Positions 42,091 through 50,743 are shown, numbered from the stretch's first letter. The stretch is 50,743 bases of DNA from an uncultured Paracoccaceae bacterium (GCA_947501355.1 CANMVA010000005.1:1-50743), one strand, 5' to 3'. The notes: generated by a model from the letters alone, not told the origin. Translations and numbers: made by a program.

Positions 42091-43068
42091 CCCAGCCCCT
42101 TGCGGCAGCGGGTCATAGCCCAGCTGCAACAGAACATGCGGCACGTCGACGAAAACCCAGTTCTCCACCAGCAGATCGCCCTCACGACGCCACCAATCGC
42201 AAACCCGCATGAAAACGCGCTCGTTCGAGGGGCCTTGGCCGAGAAAAGGTTTGATATTGACGCCTGTGAGCGACGGCCATCCGCCGGAACAGGTGTAATT
42301 TCCTTCCCCGTATCGGGTGAAATGGCGGGTCATCCCATTGCCTTTGGAGCCGCCGGACCAGCCGTCGAACTGCCCTTCAAACGGAACCTGGAAGGACGCA
42401 AATTCGTCAATGCCGACAAAAGAGCCAAACGCGCCAGGGCCATACCACATCATGTTTTCGTGCCAATAGGGCCGCCAGGCTTCGTCCTCGGTGGCCAGCT
42501 TGCCGAGCATGTCGGTGACAATCTGGTAGCTGCGCTGGCCTTCTGCCGGATCGGGCGCAGCGGTTAGCACACCGTCCTGGCTGGCCGGGCCGGGGATCAG
42601 GCCGGTATAGCCGCGCGAGAGGCCGGGGCCGATATCGATGGGCCATTGCCCGCAAGAGATCATGAACTCAGGGATATCGAGGAAGATATAACTCTCGACC
42701 GCCTGGCCGTTCTCCATCCGGTGAAACTCGCCAAAGCGCAGGAAGGAGAGGGTGTTTGTGGCGCGCAGGCCAATCCAATCTTGGGCGAACTGCCCGACAT
42801 AATAACCGGTGGCGCTGATCCAGAATTGACCCTCGAAATGGCCGGCCATGACGATGTCATCGCGGCGATAGAAGCCCGCAAAGGACGTTTGAAGCGGTTG
42901 CATCACGGTGTGGAGATAGGCCTCTGCACCTGCGGTTTCGTTGAACGGGTGAACCACGTTGATCTGAGCGTCGGGGGCGAAGAAATCGGTGACTGCAGAG
43001 GTGAAGTCACCGGGATGGCGCAGGACATTGGCATAGGTAAGATAAGGGCTGCGATCCTGAGAGGACAT
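42079..43068 (-). CDS. SnoaL-like (NTF2-fold) protein with two tandem domains
   Basis: A 329-aa soluble protein with two NTF2/SnoaL-type halves (about 10-150 and 175-315). Each has the pattern of an aromatic-rich cone with an internal RxTxTLSFLRFGEFHR-like or FTRYGEGNYT strand region. Relatives act as cyclases or hydratases or have no known role; no substrate can be named. Start ATG 43068 has AAAGGAA upstream. It is separated from cycA by a strong terminator, overlaps the initiator gene tail to tail, and is not a usual PGC member. Confidence 0.75.
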   Translation of the reverse strand: MSSQDRSPYLTYANVLRHPGDFTSAVTDFFAPDAQINVVHPFNETAGAEAYLHTVMQPLQTSFAGFYRRDDIVMAGHFEGQFWISATGYYVGQFAQDWIGLRATNTLSFLRFGEFHRMENGQAVESYIFLDIPEFMISCGQWPIDIGPGLSRGYTGLIPGPASQDGVLTAAPDPAEGQRSYQIVTDMLGKLATEDEAWRPYWHENMMWYGPGAFGSFVGIDEFASFQVPFEGQFDGWSGGSKGNGMTRHFTRYGEGNYTCSGGWPSLTGVNIKPFLGQGPSNERVFMRVCDWWRREGDLLVENWVFVDVPHVLLQLGYDPLPQGAGSDD

Positions 43069-43373
43069 GGCATTTCCTTTTGGATGATTGAGAAAAGTCA
43101 GACGGTGATGGTAGAGGCCATGCCGGGCCCTGCGCGCATTCTGGCGAAGGGAATACGACCGGGGCGTCTGAACCGGATGGCGCTCAATCGCAGGATTGCG
43201 GCGCTATGGGGGGTCAGGTCGGCGGTCTGATGTCTCACATCCATAGGCGCAGTTTAGAGGGGCAGGGCGGTCCCGCAAGACATATTGCCCCTTGAGCCGC
43301 GTTTGGATTCAGGCCACAAAAAAAGGCCGCCCTGCTTGCAGCAGCGCGGCCTTAATTTCTTTCAAAGAAAGAC
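43069..43373. other. 305-bp gap between the SnoaL-like gene and cycA
   Basis: The cycA-side 60 bp hold the cycA terminator (43318-43353) and a smaller TTTCTTT/AAAGAAA fold. The rest contains one small open frame on the minus strand (43244-43098, 48 codons, rich in Arg and Pro) with no ribosome site or recognised family; I do not call it a gene. The promoter of the SnoaL-like gene should lie here, but no convincing -35/-10 pair was seen. Confidence 0.5.
43318..43353 (-). terminator. Rho-independent terminator after cycA
   Basis: On the minus strand, AAGGCCGC pairs with GCGGCCTT around an inner CTGC/GCAG stem, followed by seven T residues. It closes the long bchF-to-cycA transcript 20 bp after the cycA stop. 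Confidence 0.92.
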
Positions 43374-43889
43374 TTAGTTGGTTGCGGTCGAGTCTGTCTC
43401 GGTTTCCGCTTCCTCTTTCATCATCTCTTCGCTTTCGCCGTCCATTTCAGGGGCGGGTGCGAGGGAGGCGAGGTAGGCATAGAGGTTGGCTGCATCCTCT
43501 TCGGAGCGGACCTTGAACGCCATCTTGCCGCGTGCGCGACGATCATCGAGCGTCTCACGCAGCCAGCCGGTGGGGTCCTGCACATAGCCGACGAACTTCT
43601 CTTCGTCCCAGACCATCTCTTGCTCTTCGCCGAGGGTCACAAGCGCATCGCTGTAGCGGAAGTCCTCAACAGACCCCAACAGACGACCGGAGACGGCATA
43701 GAGGTTGGGGCCGGTACGGGCGTTGCGGCCTGCCAGTGTCTCACCATTGTCGTCAACGACGACATGGCATGCGACGCACTGGCGGTTGAACGCCTCTTCA
43801 CCGGCGGCGGGATCACCAGAGGCGTGGCCGTCGGCAAAAACGGGAGTGGCTGCTATTGCCGCAATCGCGGCGCCGTAAAACAGTTTCAT
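43374..43889 (-). CDS. cycA: Cytochrome c2-type electron carrier with acidic C-terminal tail
   Basis: A 171-aa exported monohaem cytochrome c. Signal peptide about 1-19 (cleavage near VFA-DG), haem motif CVACH at 38-42 and axial Met123 in GKMAF. It probably carries electrons from the bc1 complex to the photooxidised reaction centre; no tetrahaem PufC is encoded here. Residues 147-171 form an acidic tail (EMDGESEEMMKEEAETETD) beyond the normal cytochrome fold. A 205-bp gap separates it from hemA, so it may have its own promoter, though no clear element was found. Confidence 0.9.
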   Translation of the reverse strand: MKLFYGAAIAAIAATPVFADGHASGDPAAGEEAFNRQCVACHVVVDDNGETLAGRNARTGPNLYAVSGRLLGSVEDFRYSDALVTLGEEQEMVWDEEKFVGYVQDPTGWLRETLDDRRARGKMAFKVRSEEDAANLYAYLASLAPAPEMDGESEEMMKEEAETETDSTATN

Positions 43890-44094
43890 TAGTTCGCTTC
43901 TCCTCTTAGGACTTCTTCACATTACCAACTGAGTGCGTATCTCGCACGGGTCAAGGGCTGACATTCGCGTGATGCTCAGTTTCTCAACATCACTGCACAA
44001 TTATGGTTCCAAATAGGGGCAAAATACGATTCCTGAGGGGAATAATCACGAATTTTCCCCATGATATCAGCGCATTTCTGCCGAAGCCGCAGGA

Positions 44095-45306
44095 TTACGC
44101 AACGGCATGTGCAAGGGCGCATTGCACCCAGAGTTGCTTCAACGCGCCGACCAGATGGTCGATATCCTCGTTGGTGTGCAGAGGCGACGGGGTGAAGCGC
44201 AACCGCTCGGTGCCTTTAGGGACTGTCGGGTAGTTGATCGGCTGCACGTAGATGCCAAAATCGTTCATCAGAATGTCGCTGAGCTGGCGGCATTTGATCG
44301 GGTCCTTGATCATCACCGGAACGATATGGCTGTCGTTTTCCAGATGCGGAATGCCTTCACGATCCAGAGCGGCGCGGAGGCGGGCGACCTGGCGGCGCTG
44401 CTGGGCGCGCTCCATCTCGGACTGTTTGAGATGCGCGATGGAGGTTTTGGCGGCGGCGGCCACAGCCGGGGGCAGGGCGGTCGTGAAGATGAAGCCCGAT
44501 GCGAAGCTGCGGATGAAATCGCAGAGCGCGGCAGAGCCGGTGATGTAGCCGCCGACGCAGCCATAGGCTTTGCCGAGCGTGCCTTCGATCAGGTCGATGC
44601 GATGGGCGAGGCCTTCACGTTCCGAGATACCGCCACCGCGGGGGCCGTAAAGGCCAACAGCATGGACCTCGTCGAGATAGGTCATCGCGCCGTGCTTCTC
44701 GCAGACCTCAACGATTTCCTTGATGGGGGCGATGTCGCCGTCCATGGAATAAACGGATTCAAACGCAACGATCTTGGGGCGGTCGCCACAAGCGGCCAGC
44801 TTGCGGTCCAGATCTTCGACATCGTTATGCTTCCAGATCACCTTGTCGGCGCGGGAATGGCGGATGCCTTCAATCATAGAGGCGTGGTTTTCGCTATCCG
44901 ACAGGATCACCGCATTGGGGATCCGGCTGCCCAGCGTCGACAGGGCGGCCCAGTTGGAGACGTAGCCGGAGGTGAACAGAAGCGCGGCTTCCTTGCCGTG
45001 CAGATCAGCCAGCTCGGCCTCAAGGGCGAGGTGGTGGATATTCGTGCCAGAGATGTTGCGCGTGCCGCCTGCGCCGGTGCCGCAGGCCTCAACCGTGCGG
45101 GTCATCGCTTCGATCACGGCGGGATGGTGGCCCATGCCGAGATAATCGTTGGAGCACCAGACGGTCACATCGCGTTTCTCGCCGTCGTTGTGGTTGGCGG
45201 CTTTGGGGAACTTGCCACACTGGCGCTCAAGCTCGGCAAAGTAGCGGTAGTTGCCTTCCTCTTTCAGAGTGTCGAGCTGGTCTTCGAAGATGGCGTCGAA
45301 ATTCAT
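44095..45306 (-). CDS. hemA: 5-aminolevulinate synthase
   Basis: A 403-aa PLP enzyme of the Shemin pathway condensing glycine and succinyl-CoA, the entry to tetrapyrroles. The PLP-binding lysine is Lys246 in EGTLGKAYG, with the conserved [10 protein letters not shown] (182-191) and [13 protein letters not shown] (209-221). Its place in the PGC, 21 bp after puhE, couples precursor supply to pigment demand. Another copy may exist on the chromosome. Confidence 0.97.
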   Translation of the reverse strand: MNFDAIFEDQLDTLKEEGNYRYFAELERQCGKFPKAANHNDGEKRDVTVWCSNDYLGMGHHPAVIEAMTRTVEACGTGAGGTRNISGTNIHHLALEAELADLHGKEAALLFTSGYVSNWAALSTLGSRIPNAVILSDSENHASMIEGIRHSRADKVIWKHNDVEDLDRKLAACGDRPKIVAFESVYSMDGDIAPIKEIVEVCEKHGAMTYLDEVHAVGLYGPRGGGISEREGLAHRIDLIEGTLGKAYGCVGGYITGSAALCDFIRSFASGFIFTTALPPAVAAAAKTSIAHLKQSEMERAQQRRQVARLRAALDREGIPHLENDSHIVPVMIKDPIKCRQLSDILMNDFGIYVQPINYPTVPKGTERLRFTPSPLHTNEDIDHLVGALKQLWVQCALAHAVA

Positions 45307-45327
45307 GTGGCTGTCTTTCTTAGTGGC

Positions 45328-46104
45328 TTATTCAGGTTTGGGCGCGGGAAGCATCCAGCGCCAGAGTTTTGCGTCGGGCAGGGGCAGGACCATTAACAGA
45401 TGCTCCAGCAGGGCGAGGCCCAGAAGGGAGGTGAGCAGGGCAAGTGCCACGCGGTCGGTCGCGGCCTCGGCGGTGAGGGTGCCTTGCAGGAAGATCGCGG
45501 TCACAAAGCCCAGGCTCATGATGGAGAAGGGCAAGAGGCCGTTGGTGATGTCGTTGCGGAAATAGCTGGGGAGATGGGCCAGCGGTTGCGGCAGGAATTC
45601 GGTGTTGATGCGGGGGACACCGTAGAACAGGTTCAGCTTGGCCGAGATGCGCGCGACGAAAAGGACGGTGAAGGTCCACGGGGCGATCATGTTCTCGGAC
45701 CCTGCAGTGGCGATCCATAACGCGACGAGCGCGGCGAGCAGGACAAACTCGTGATAGGCGACGGTGCCGAAGGCGGGCCAGAAGCGGCTGTGGCCCAGCA
45801 GCGCAGCAGGGCAGGGGGATTTGACGGGGCCGGTGATGATGCCGGTCAGAAAGGCCAGTTCGATCCAGCCCCAGATTGCGAGGGCGGCAATGAAGCCGAG
45901 ATAGACGTTTAGGATTGTCGCCCCTTCGATGGAGGCGGCAGTGGCGGCGACGCCCAGCACCAGAAACGGCAGGCCCCAGAGCGTCGCATTCACATGGGCG
46001 GTTTGGTCCCCCCGGTCGGCACGCTTCACGACCATCAGGATCGTGCCCGTGGAGAACCACCACAGGAACATCGCGCCAATTGCGGCGATCCAGGGGGAGG
46101 CCAT
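45328..46104 (-). CDS. puhE: PuhE, putative photosynthetic complex assembly protein
   Basis: A 258-aa polytopic membrane protein (about seven hydrophobic segments) of the PuhE family found in PGCs between acsF and hemA. In Rhodobacter its loss changes bacteriochlorophyll production and reaction-centre assembly; the mechanism is unknown. Conserved NLFYGVPRINTEFLP and HLPSYFRND stretches are present. I use ATG 46104; a GTG codon directly before it is also possible. Confidence 0.92.
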   Translation of the reverse strand: MASPWIAAIGAMFLWWFSTGTILMVVKRADRGDQTAHVNATLWGLPFLVLGVAATAASIEGATILNVYLGFIAALAIWGWIELAFLTGIITGPVKSPCPAALLGHSRFWPAFGTVAYHEFVLLAALVALWIATAGSENMIAPWTFTVLFVARISAKLNLFYGVPRINTEFLPQPLAHLPSYFRNDITNGLLPFSIMSLGFVTAIFLQGTLTAEAATDRVALALLTSLLGLALLEHLLMVLPLPDAKLWRWMLPAPKPE

Positions 46105-46135
46105 CACTGGCCTGCCCCTTTATGCAGGTGCTGGC

Positions 46136-47260
46136 TCAATAAGCCGGCTCAAGGCGCGTCGTGGCGGGCACGACATGCTTGTTGGCGGGGATCGTGTAAA
46201 GCGCGATGAAGGCGCGCGTGGCTTGTGCCATGCCGATACCGCGCTTGATCAGACCGCCGATGCCACCTTCGGCCTTGCCTTCGGCCACTTTAACGGAGGC
46301 GCGCTGCATCCGCTCAAGGTTGGGCTGCCAGCGGGGATGCTCGATATCCAGCGTGATTGGGAAGATCTGCTCGGACAGTTTCGAGGTCTTGGTGAACACC
46401 TCATGGGCATACCAGTCGGGATCGACGCCAAGCGCGTCGTGGAAGGCTGGGCGCTGGTGGTCGCGCACATACATCGTGGAATAGACCGCCGTCAGGAAGA
46501 ACTTGATCCAGAGGACGTTATGGCCGCGCGTCAGCTTGGGGTCGGTCTTCATCAGCAACGCGAAGGCTTCGCCATGGCTGAACTCGTCATTGCACCATTC
46601 CTCGAACCATTTGAAGATCGGGTGGAAGCGATGCTCGGGGTTCTCCTGTAGGTGGCGGAAGATCGTGATGTAGCGTGCATAGCCGATCTTTTCGGACAGA
46701 TAGGTCGCGTAATAGATGAACTTGGGCCGGAAATAGGTGTATTTCTTCTGCTGGGTCAGAAAGCCAAGGTTCACGGCAATGCCAGCCTCGCGCAGGGCGT
46801 CGTTGATGAAGCCTGCATGGCGGGCCTCGTCACGGGCCATGAGCTGGAAGAGCTGCGTGATATCCTTGTTGGAACCGCGACGCTTCATTTCCTTGTAAAG
46901 CACACAGCCCGAAAACTCGGCCGTGCAGGAGGAGATCAGGAAGTCGATGAACTCCTTCTTCAGCTGCGGCTCCATATTGTCCCAATCGACATGGTCCCAG
47001 TCTTCGTTCTTCTTGAAGTGGCCCTTGTTGGGGTCGCTGACCATCTGCGCGATCAGCTTGTCCCAATCCTCGCGGACAGGGGTCACGTCAATCGCGTCCA
47101 TCTCGTCAAAATCGGTCGTGTAGAAGCGCGGGGTGAGCAGGGTGTCCTGCATGGCGACATCGGTCGCCTTTTCGCTGGTCATATCCTCGTTCGTGCCGTG
47201 CAGCGAAACAGGAGACGACTTGCCGTTCAGATGCTTGCGGGGTTCGGTCTGGACGTTCAT
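46136..47260 (-). CDS. acsF: Aerobic Mg-protoporphyrin IX monomethyl ester cyclase AcsF
   Basis: A 374-aa oxygen-dependent di-iron cyclase forming the fifth (E) ring. Ligand regions are visible: EFSGCVLYKE (about 114-123), ARDEARHAGF (about 142-151) and EWCNDEFSHGEAFA (about 219-232). No radical-SAM BchE is encoded in the window, so ring closure from this plasmid requires oxygen, typical of aerobic anoxygenic phototrophs. The start overlaps the previous gene (ATGA). Confidence 0.96.
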   Translation of the reverse strand: MNVQTEPRKHLNGKSSPVSLHGTNEDMTSEKATDVAMQDTLLTPRFYTTDFDEMDAIDVTPVREDWDKLIAQMVSDPNKGHFKKNEDWDHVDWDNMEPQLKKEFIDFLISSCTAEFSGCVLYKEMKRRGSNKDITQLFQLMARDEARHAGFINDALREAGIAVNLGFLTQQKKYTYFRPKFIYYATYLSEKIGYARYITIFRHLQENPEHRFHPIFKWFEEWCNDEFSHGEAFALLMKTDPKLTRGHNVLWIKFFLTAVYSTMYVRDHQRPAFHDALGVDPDWYAHEVFTKTSKLSEQIFPITLDIEHPRWQPNLERMQRASVKVAEGKAEGGIGGLIKRGIGMAQATRAFIALYTIPANKHVVPATTRLEPAY

Positions 47261-47553
47261 AGCATCACCTCTTCGCTAAAGGAGAACTCGCAGAGCTCCA
47301 TGAATTCAAAGTCACCGGTCATCCGGGTCCACAGGCGCTCAAGGCTGGAGGCACGGGTGATGGTGGCGGTGCGGTCCTCGGTGATGATCTCACCGTAGGG
47401 GGCCATGATCTCGGCCCCGTGGACGAGCACGCTGTCGCCGGGATAGACGACGGCCCCGTTGTTGAACCGCACATGGGCGTGCAGGCTTTCAAACTTGTGG
47501 CTGATTTCGACCGTGCAAGGCGCGGTCTCTTTCTCTCGGGTAAATAGTCCCAT
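47257..47553 (-). CDS. Conserved PGC protein between puhC and acsF, function unknown
   Basis: A 98-aa soluble protein, rich in acidic residues and predicted beta strands (HAHVRFNNGAVVYPGDSVLVHG). I recognise it as a small protein that recurs upstream of acsF in PGCs but know no function. Start ATG 47553 has a GAGAGGAA ribosome site. The ATGA overlap with acsF suggests a role linked to the cyclase or complex assembly, which remains speculation. Confidence 0.8.
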   Translation of the reverse strand: MGLFTREKETAPCTVEISHKFESLHAHVRFNNGAVVYPGDSVLVHGAEIMAPYGEIITEDRTATITRASSLERLWTRMTGDFEFMELCEFSFSEEVML

Positions 47554-47573
47554 CTTTCGGTTCCTCTCTGAAG

Positions 47574-48038
47574 TTACGGCAGCAGGCTGGCGAAGGCTGC
47601 TACGTTGTCGGCGCCATAGCCCGACAGTTCGACTTGGCTCTGAGTGGCTGTGTCGATGATGGCGATACGTCCGGTGTCAAAGCGTACGACCTTTACGGGG
47701 GCGTCACCTTGATATGCCGCAAGCATCCGCGCGCGATCCTGAACGCGCCAGATCACCTCGATGAAGCCGGAGCGATCATCGCGCGAAGAGGCGAGAACGC
47801 TGCCATCGGTGCCGATCACCTGCACTTCGCCCGAGGGGAAATGCTCAAAGGTGAAGACGGTTTCGGCGACGATCTGACCGGATGGCGGAACGCCCACCAA
47901 CGGTCGGTCGGTGAGGCGCGCATAGGCGACCAGCACCAGCGAAAAGAGCGCCAGCGCAAACATCGCGCGGATCAGGACGAGCGGGATCATTTCCTTGTCG
48001 CGCTCGGCCAGTTTTTGTTCGGGGGTCAAAGCAGTCAT
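47574..48038 (-). CDS. puhC: PuhC, reaction centre-LH1 assembly protein
   Basis: A 154-aa protein with one N-terminal membrane segment (about residues 18-38, IPLVLIRAMFALALFSLVLV) and a periplasmic domain. PuhC supports accumulation and organisation of RC-LH1 in Rhodobacter. ATG 48038 has GGAG 8 nt upstream; a GTG at 48047 overlapping the puhB stop (GTGA) is an alternative start. Confidence 0.92.
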   Translation of the reverse strand: MTALTPEQKLAERDKEMIPLVLIRAMFALALFSLVLVAYARLTDRPLVGVPPSGQIVAETVFTFEHFPSGEVQVIGTDGSVLASSRDDRSGFIEVIWRVQDRARMLAAYQGDAPVKVVRFDTGRIAIIDTATQSQVELSGYGADNVAAFASLLP

Positions 48039-48043
48039 GGCAG

Positions 48044-48673
48044 TCACTCCGCTGCAACGGCCGCCGCATCTGCGGGCGCGTTGCGTGTAACCTGCGGGAC
48101 AGACACCCGCGTCTCCGCTGCGTCAGCCAGGATCTTGGCGACCGAAGCTGCGTCAGGGATGCAGCGGAGAGCGGGTTCCGTCCTGGTCATCCGCCACGGG
48201 CGGACATGCGGCCAGGTCATGGTGTAGGACAGGCGTTCATTGCCCATCAGTTGCAGGGCAATGGTGCCCGTCCCGTCGCGACGCAGATCAAGATTGGCAT
48301 TGCCGATCTGCGTAAACGGCAGGTTGTAGTAGAGGATCAGCGCAGCGCCGATCCGCATCGACACGCGCTTGGACGTGATGATGTAGACGGTGGCGCGGGC
48401 CTGCATGAACGCGATGCCCAGAAGGATCGCGCAGCACAATGCGCCGAGGATGAGATACGGAGTGGCGGTTGACAGCTCATAGCTGCTCTCCGCGCCTCCC
48501 ACGACGATCCGCCATCCTGCCAGCAGGACAAAATAACCGGCCACCCAATAGAGCGCGAGCGCGTCTCGGGCGAGCGCCCAGGTCTTCGGGCGCCCTTGCC
48601 AAAGGATGTCTTCGCCTTCGGGCGGCCTCTCGGGCAGTCCTTTTACAGGCTCGGTGGCAAAATCGTCGTGCAT
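48044..48673 (-). CDS. puhB: PuhB, reaction centre assembly protein
   Basis: A 209-aa membrane protein with a central pair of hydrophobic helices (about 45-100), followed by a bPH2/YdbT-like domain (VYIITSKRVSMRIGAAL). PuhB helps assembly of the reaction centre in Rhodobacter. ATG 48673 is preceded by AAGGAGG at 5 nt. It lies 18 bp after puhA. Confidence 0.93.
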   Translation of the reverse strand: MHDDFATEPVKGLPERPPEGEDILWQGRPKTWALARDALALYWVAGYFVLLAGWRIVVGGAESSYELSTATPYLILGALCCAILLGIAFMQARATVYIITSKRVSMRIGAALILYYNLPFTQIGNANLDLRRDGTGTIALQLMGNERLSYTMTWPHVRPWRMTRTEPALRCIPDAASVAKILADAAETRVSVPQVTRNAPADAAAVAAE

Positions 48674-48691
48674 CACGACCTCCTTACGGTC

Positions 48692-49462
48692 TTAAAGCTG
48701 CGGAGCCTGACGGTGCTCGGAGGCGTAAAGGGTGCCGCCGGCCACGTAGCCGCAGATCTTGTCCTCTTCCAGAAGCGTGATCTGGGTCGGGGACTTGGTT
48801 TCAGGGATGCCGGCGAACTGGCCGCCGAACAGGGCGCGCACTTTCACGCGGTCCCAGCGAATTTTGGCCATCTGGATGGGCACCAGACGCTTGCCGCCGC
48901 CGTTTTCGGCATTCAGCTCGATCTCAAGGTAGCGAACCATCTGCTCCGGCTCGTCGATCCACATGTCGCTGATGGTGCCGACAACGCTGTTGTCGCCTGC
49001 CTGCACGGTCAGACCGCGCGGGTCTTTACCGGCCGAGACGCTGAAGCTGTCGAGCGTGGCCATCGGCACGATCTTGGCGTGGCCCTTGCCATCCAGTTCC
49101 GGCAGATCGCGGCGCGGCGCCCAGCTTGCAGGGCCAACGCCGTCAGCCATCGGATCGCCTGTCGGCTCGAACGGAGAGCCCGCAGCCTGGCTGGTGCGTT
49201 CCAGCGCCAGTTTGCGATCTTCGGGTTTCATGTCCGGCACGGTCACTTCACCGCGGCCATGGGGCAGCTTGAAGGTTTTCGGCGAAGGCAGCGGGAACGG
49301 ACCCTGGTTCGGCGCGGGGCCGCCATCGTCTTTTTCCAGCGGATAGCCTTCGCGCATGTTTTCGGTTTGCAGGTAGTAGATCAGCAGCGCGAAAAAGACC
49401 CAAAAGCCCCAGATCGCAACGCTCGCCAAATCGACACGCCCAAAAAATTCAACTCCAACCAT
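48692..49462 (-). CDS. puhA: Photosynthetic reaction centre H subunit
   Basis: A 256-aa protein with a short periplasmic N-terminus, one membrane helix (about residues 12-32, [19 protein letters not shown]) and a cytoplasmic PRC-barrel domain that covers the quinone side of L and M and guides protons to Q_B. Conserved [11 protein letters not shown] follows the helix. Strong ribosome site (CAGGAGAA). It lies 14 bp after lhaA. Confidence 0.97.
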   Translation of the reverse strand: MVGVEFFGRVDLASVAIWGFWVFFALLIYYLQTENMREGYPLEKDDGGPAPNQGPFPLPSPKTFKLPHGRGEVTVPDMKPEDRKLALERTSQAAGSPFEPTGDPMADGVGPASWAPRRDLPELDGKGHAKIVPMATLDSFSVSAGKDPRGLTVQAGDNSVVGTISDMWIDEPEQMVRYLEIELNAENGGGKRLVPIQMAKIRWDRVKVRALFGGQFAGIPETKSPTQITLLEEDKICGYVAGGTLYASEHRQAPQL

Positions 49463-49476
49463 GGTGTTTCTCCTGT

Positions 49477-50743
49477 TTAGGTCGGGAAGTCAGCAAGCCC
49501 GAGTTTGCTGACTTCCCGCGGTTGGTGAGACAGACCCCGGACGCGCACGAGCGGTCCCAAGGCCACGAGGGTGACAAACAGCAATCCGATCTCGACGTGG
49601 TAGACGACGGAATAGCTGGTTGCGGGGTCGGACAGCGCTTCGGGCAAAGACCCGTTGGCGGCGGCTGCCTGCATGAGGTCCCGTATCAAGCCCCCAAGCG
49701 CGATAGATACCCCGGCGGCGGTGGCTTGTGCCGCCCCCCAGGCACCCAGCGCCAGACCCCGGCCTGCCAATCCTTGGGCAGGCATGGTCATCGCAGCGGT
49801 CAGGGTTGAGACCGAAAAGAGGCCGCCACCGAACCCGATGGCGGTTGCGCCCACAAAGAACAGCACGGCGCTGTCCAGGGGGGCGGCAAAAATAACGGCA
49901 GAGAACGCGCCGAGGCCGACAAGCAGCCCGCGCGCGCACATGCGGTGCGGGTCCAGCCCGCTGGTGAGCCATTTCGCGGCCAGCGCGAAGGCGACAATCG
50001 CGCCTCCGGCCCAGGCGGCGGTCAGCAGCGTTGTGGCTGATACGCTCAGGCCCAGGATTTCGCCGCCATATGGCTCCAGCAGGACATCCTGCATATTGAA
50101 CGCCATGGTGCCGAGGAAGACGACCACCAGAAGGCGACCCGCTTGGCCTCCGCTGGCGAAATCGCGCCATGCGTCGCGGAAGAGGGGGCGCGGGGCCTCG
50201 CGCTCTTCGCGGGTCATGGGCGACATTTTTTCCTGCTTCCACAGGGCAACGACGTTCAGAAGGATGGTGACAACGGCAGTGCCCTGCACCACTTGCACCA
50301 GCTTTACACCGTTGAAATCACGCAACAATGTGCCGATGATGATGGCGGACAAAGCCATGCCGATCAGGAACATCACGTAAAGAAGGGCGACCACGCGGGG
50401 GCGCGTGTCCTCGTCCGCGCGGTCGGCGGCGAGGGCCAGACCGGCGGTCTGGGTCATGTGCATTCCGAGGCCGGTCAGCAGGAAGGCCAGCGCCGCGGCG
50501 ACCTCTCCGGCCCAGCTTGGCCCTTGCACGTAATCACCGCCAAGGATCAGCAGGGAGAATGGCATGATGGCGAGGCCACCGAATTGCCAAAGCGTGCCGA
50601 ACCACAGATACGGCACCCGCTTCCAGCCGATGGCGGAGCGATATGTGTCGGAGCGGAAGCCCAGAAGCGCGCGGAAGGGTGCGATCAGGACAGGCAGGGC
50701 GATCATGAAGGCCACGATCATCGCAGGCACGCTGAGTTCCACG
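49477..50743 (-). CDS. lhaA: LhaA, LH1/bacteriochlorophyll MFS assembly factor (3' part, gene split by window ends)
   Basis: The C-terminal 421 codons of the 479-aa LhaA, continuing from position 1-250 through the circular join. PucC-family features include [26 protein letters not shown] and about ten further hydrophobic segments. The apparent GTG start at 50742 is an artefact of the cut; the true ATG is at 250 in circular coordinates. Stop TAA at 49477. Confidence 0.93.
   Translation of the reverse strand, partial: VELSVPAMIVAFMIALPVLIAPFRALLGFRSDTYRSAIGWKRVPYLWFGTLWQFGGLAIMPFSLLILGGDYVQGPSWAGEVAAALAFLLTGLGMHMTQTAGLALAADRADEDTRPRVVALLYVMFLIGMALSAIIIGTLLRDFNGVKLVQVVQGTAVVTILLNVVALWKQEKMSPMTREEREAPRPLFRDAWRDFASGGQAGRLLVVVFLGTMAFNMQDVLLEPYGGEILGLSVSATTLLTAAWAGGAIVAFALAAKWLTSGLDPHRMCARGLLVGLGAFSAVIFAAPLDSAVLFFVGATAIGFGGGLFSVSTLTAAMTMPAQGLAGRGLALGAWGAAQATAAGVSIALGGLIRDLMQAAAANGSLPEALSDPATSYSVVYHVEIGLLFVTLVALGPLVRVRGLSHQPREVSKLGLADFPT
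50667..50743. repeat. Terminal direct overlap showing a circular replicon (right copy)
   Basis: Identical over 77 bases to positions 1-77. A length of 77 matches a k-mer size commonly used by de Bruijn assemblers for closed circles, so I infer it should be trimmed once when circularising. Confidence 0.95.

Noticed and set aside
42646-43230. 194-codon plus-strand frame over the SnoaL-like gene and the following gap
   Set aside because: Mostly antisense to a better supported gene, with no recognisable motif.
43098-43244. 48-codon minus-strand frame in the SnoaL-cycA gap
   Set aside because: Arg/Pro-rich, no Shine-Dalgarno, no recognised family; noted in the gap description only.

Overview
This window is a complete photosynthesis gene cluster (PGC) of an aerobic anoxygenic phototrophic alphaproteobacterium, almost certainly a member of the Rhodobacterales/Roseobacter group. 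The evidence is the gene content and order (bchFNBHLM-lhaA-puhABC-acsF-puhE-hemA-cycA; crtEF-bchCXYZ-pufQBALMX-dxs; bchG-MFS-bchP-idi; crtDC; crtIB-tspO; crtA-bchIDO), spheroidene-type carotenoid genes including crtA, the oxygen-dependent cyclase acsF with no bchE, and PpsR operators of the form TGT-N12-ACA. The cluster sits on a plasmid. Bases 1-77 are identical to bases 50667-50743, so the sequence closes into a circle of 50,666 bp, and one gene (lhaA) runs across the artificial ends. A replication/partition module (DnaA-like initiator, RepA/ParA, RepB/ParB, centromere-like palindromes and an iteron-like region) lies between bchO and the cycA end of the cluster.

Layout. (1) 8721 down to 1, continuing at 50666 down to 43374 (minus strand): one long run, bchF-N-B-H-L-M-lhaA-puhA-B-C-orf-acsF-puhE-hemA-cycA, packed with stop/start overlaps and closed by a Rho-independent terminator after cycA. 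(2) 9036-11284 (plus): ppaA (aerR) and ppsR, the light/redox regulators. (3) 11281-11845 (minus): a Doc/Fic-like toxin with a small antitoxin, placed inside the PGC between ppsR and bchG. (4) 12020-16352 (plus): bchG, a PucC-family MFS gene, bchP, idi and a small lipoprotein. (5) 27636/28510 down to 16401 (minus): crtE-crtF, bchCXYZ, pufQBALMX, dxs, with RNA hairpins between pufA and pufL and five more after pufX. (6) 28606-31007 (plus): crtD-crtC. (7) 34182 down to 31074 (minus): crtI-crtB-tspO. (8) 34323-38570 (plus): crtA-bchI-bchD-bchO. (9) 38545-42090: repB and repA (minus), putative origin, and a DnaA-like initiator (plus). (10) 42079-43068 (minus): a SnoaL-like protein, the only clear non-photosynthesis, non-maintenance cargo gene.

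How it works together. The plasmid encodes 5-aminolevulinate synthase, most of the bacteriochlorophyll a branch (Mg chelatase, methyltransferase, aerobic cyclase, DPOR, COR, BchF, BchC, BchG, BchP), carotenoid synthesis to spheroidene/spheroidenone, two isoprenoid-supply enzymes (Dxs, Idi), the reaction centre (PufL, PufM, PuhA), LH1 (PufA, PufB), PufX, assembly factors and a cytochrome c2-like donor. PpsR, antagonised by the B12-binding PpaA, would repress the operons through the operators found upstream of bchF, bchG, bchC, crtE/crtD, crtI and crtA. No LH2 (puc) genes, 8-vinyl reductase, pufC, tRNA, rRNA, transposase or conjugation gene was seen, so the rest of the pathway must be encoded elsewhere.

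The most unusual feature is how plasmid maintenance and photosynthesis are interwoven. Two of four perfect 18-bp parS-like palindromes are inside bchD and bchO, where they encode the same in-frame hexapeptide. bchO and repB overlap tail to tail by 26 bp, and a toxin-antitoxin pair sits in the middle of the PGC.
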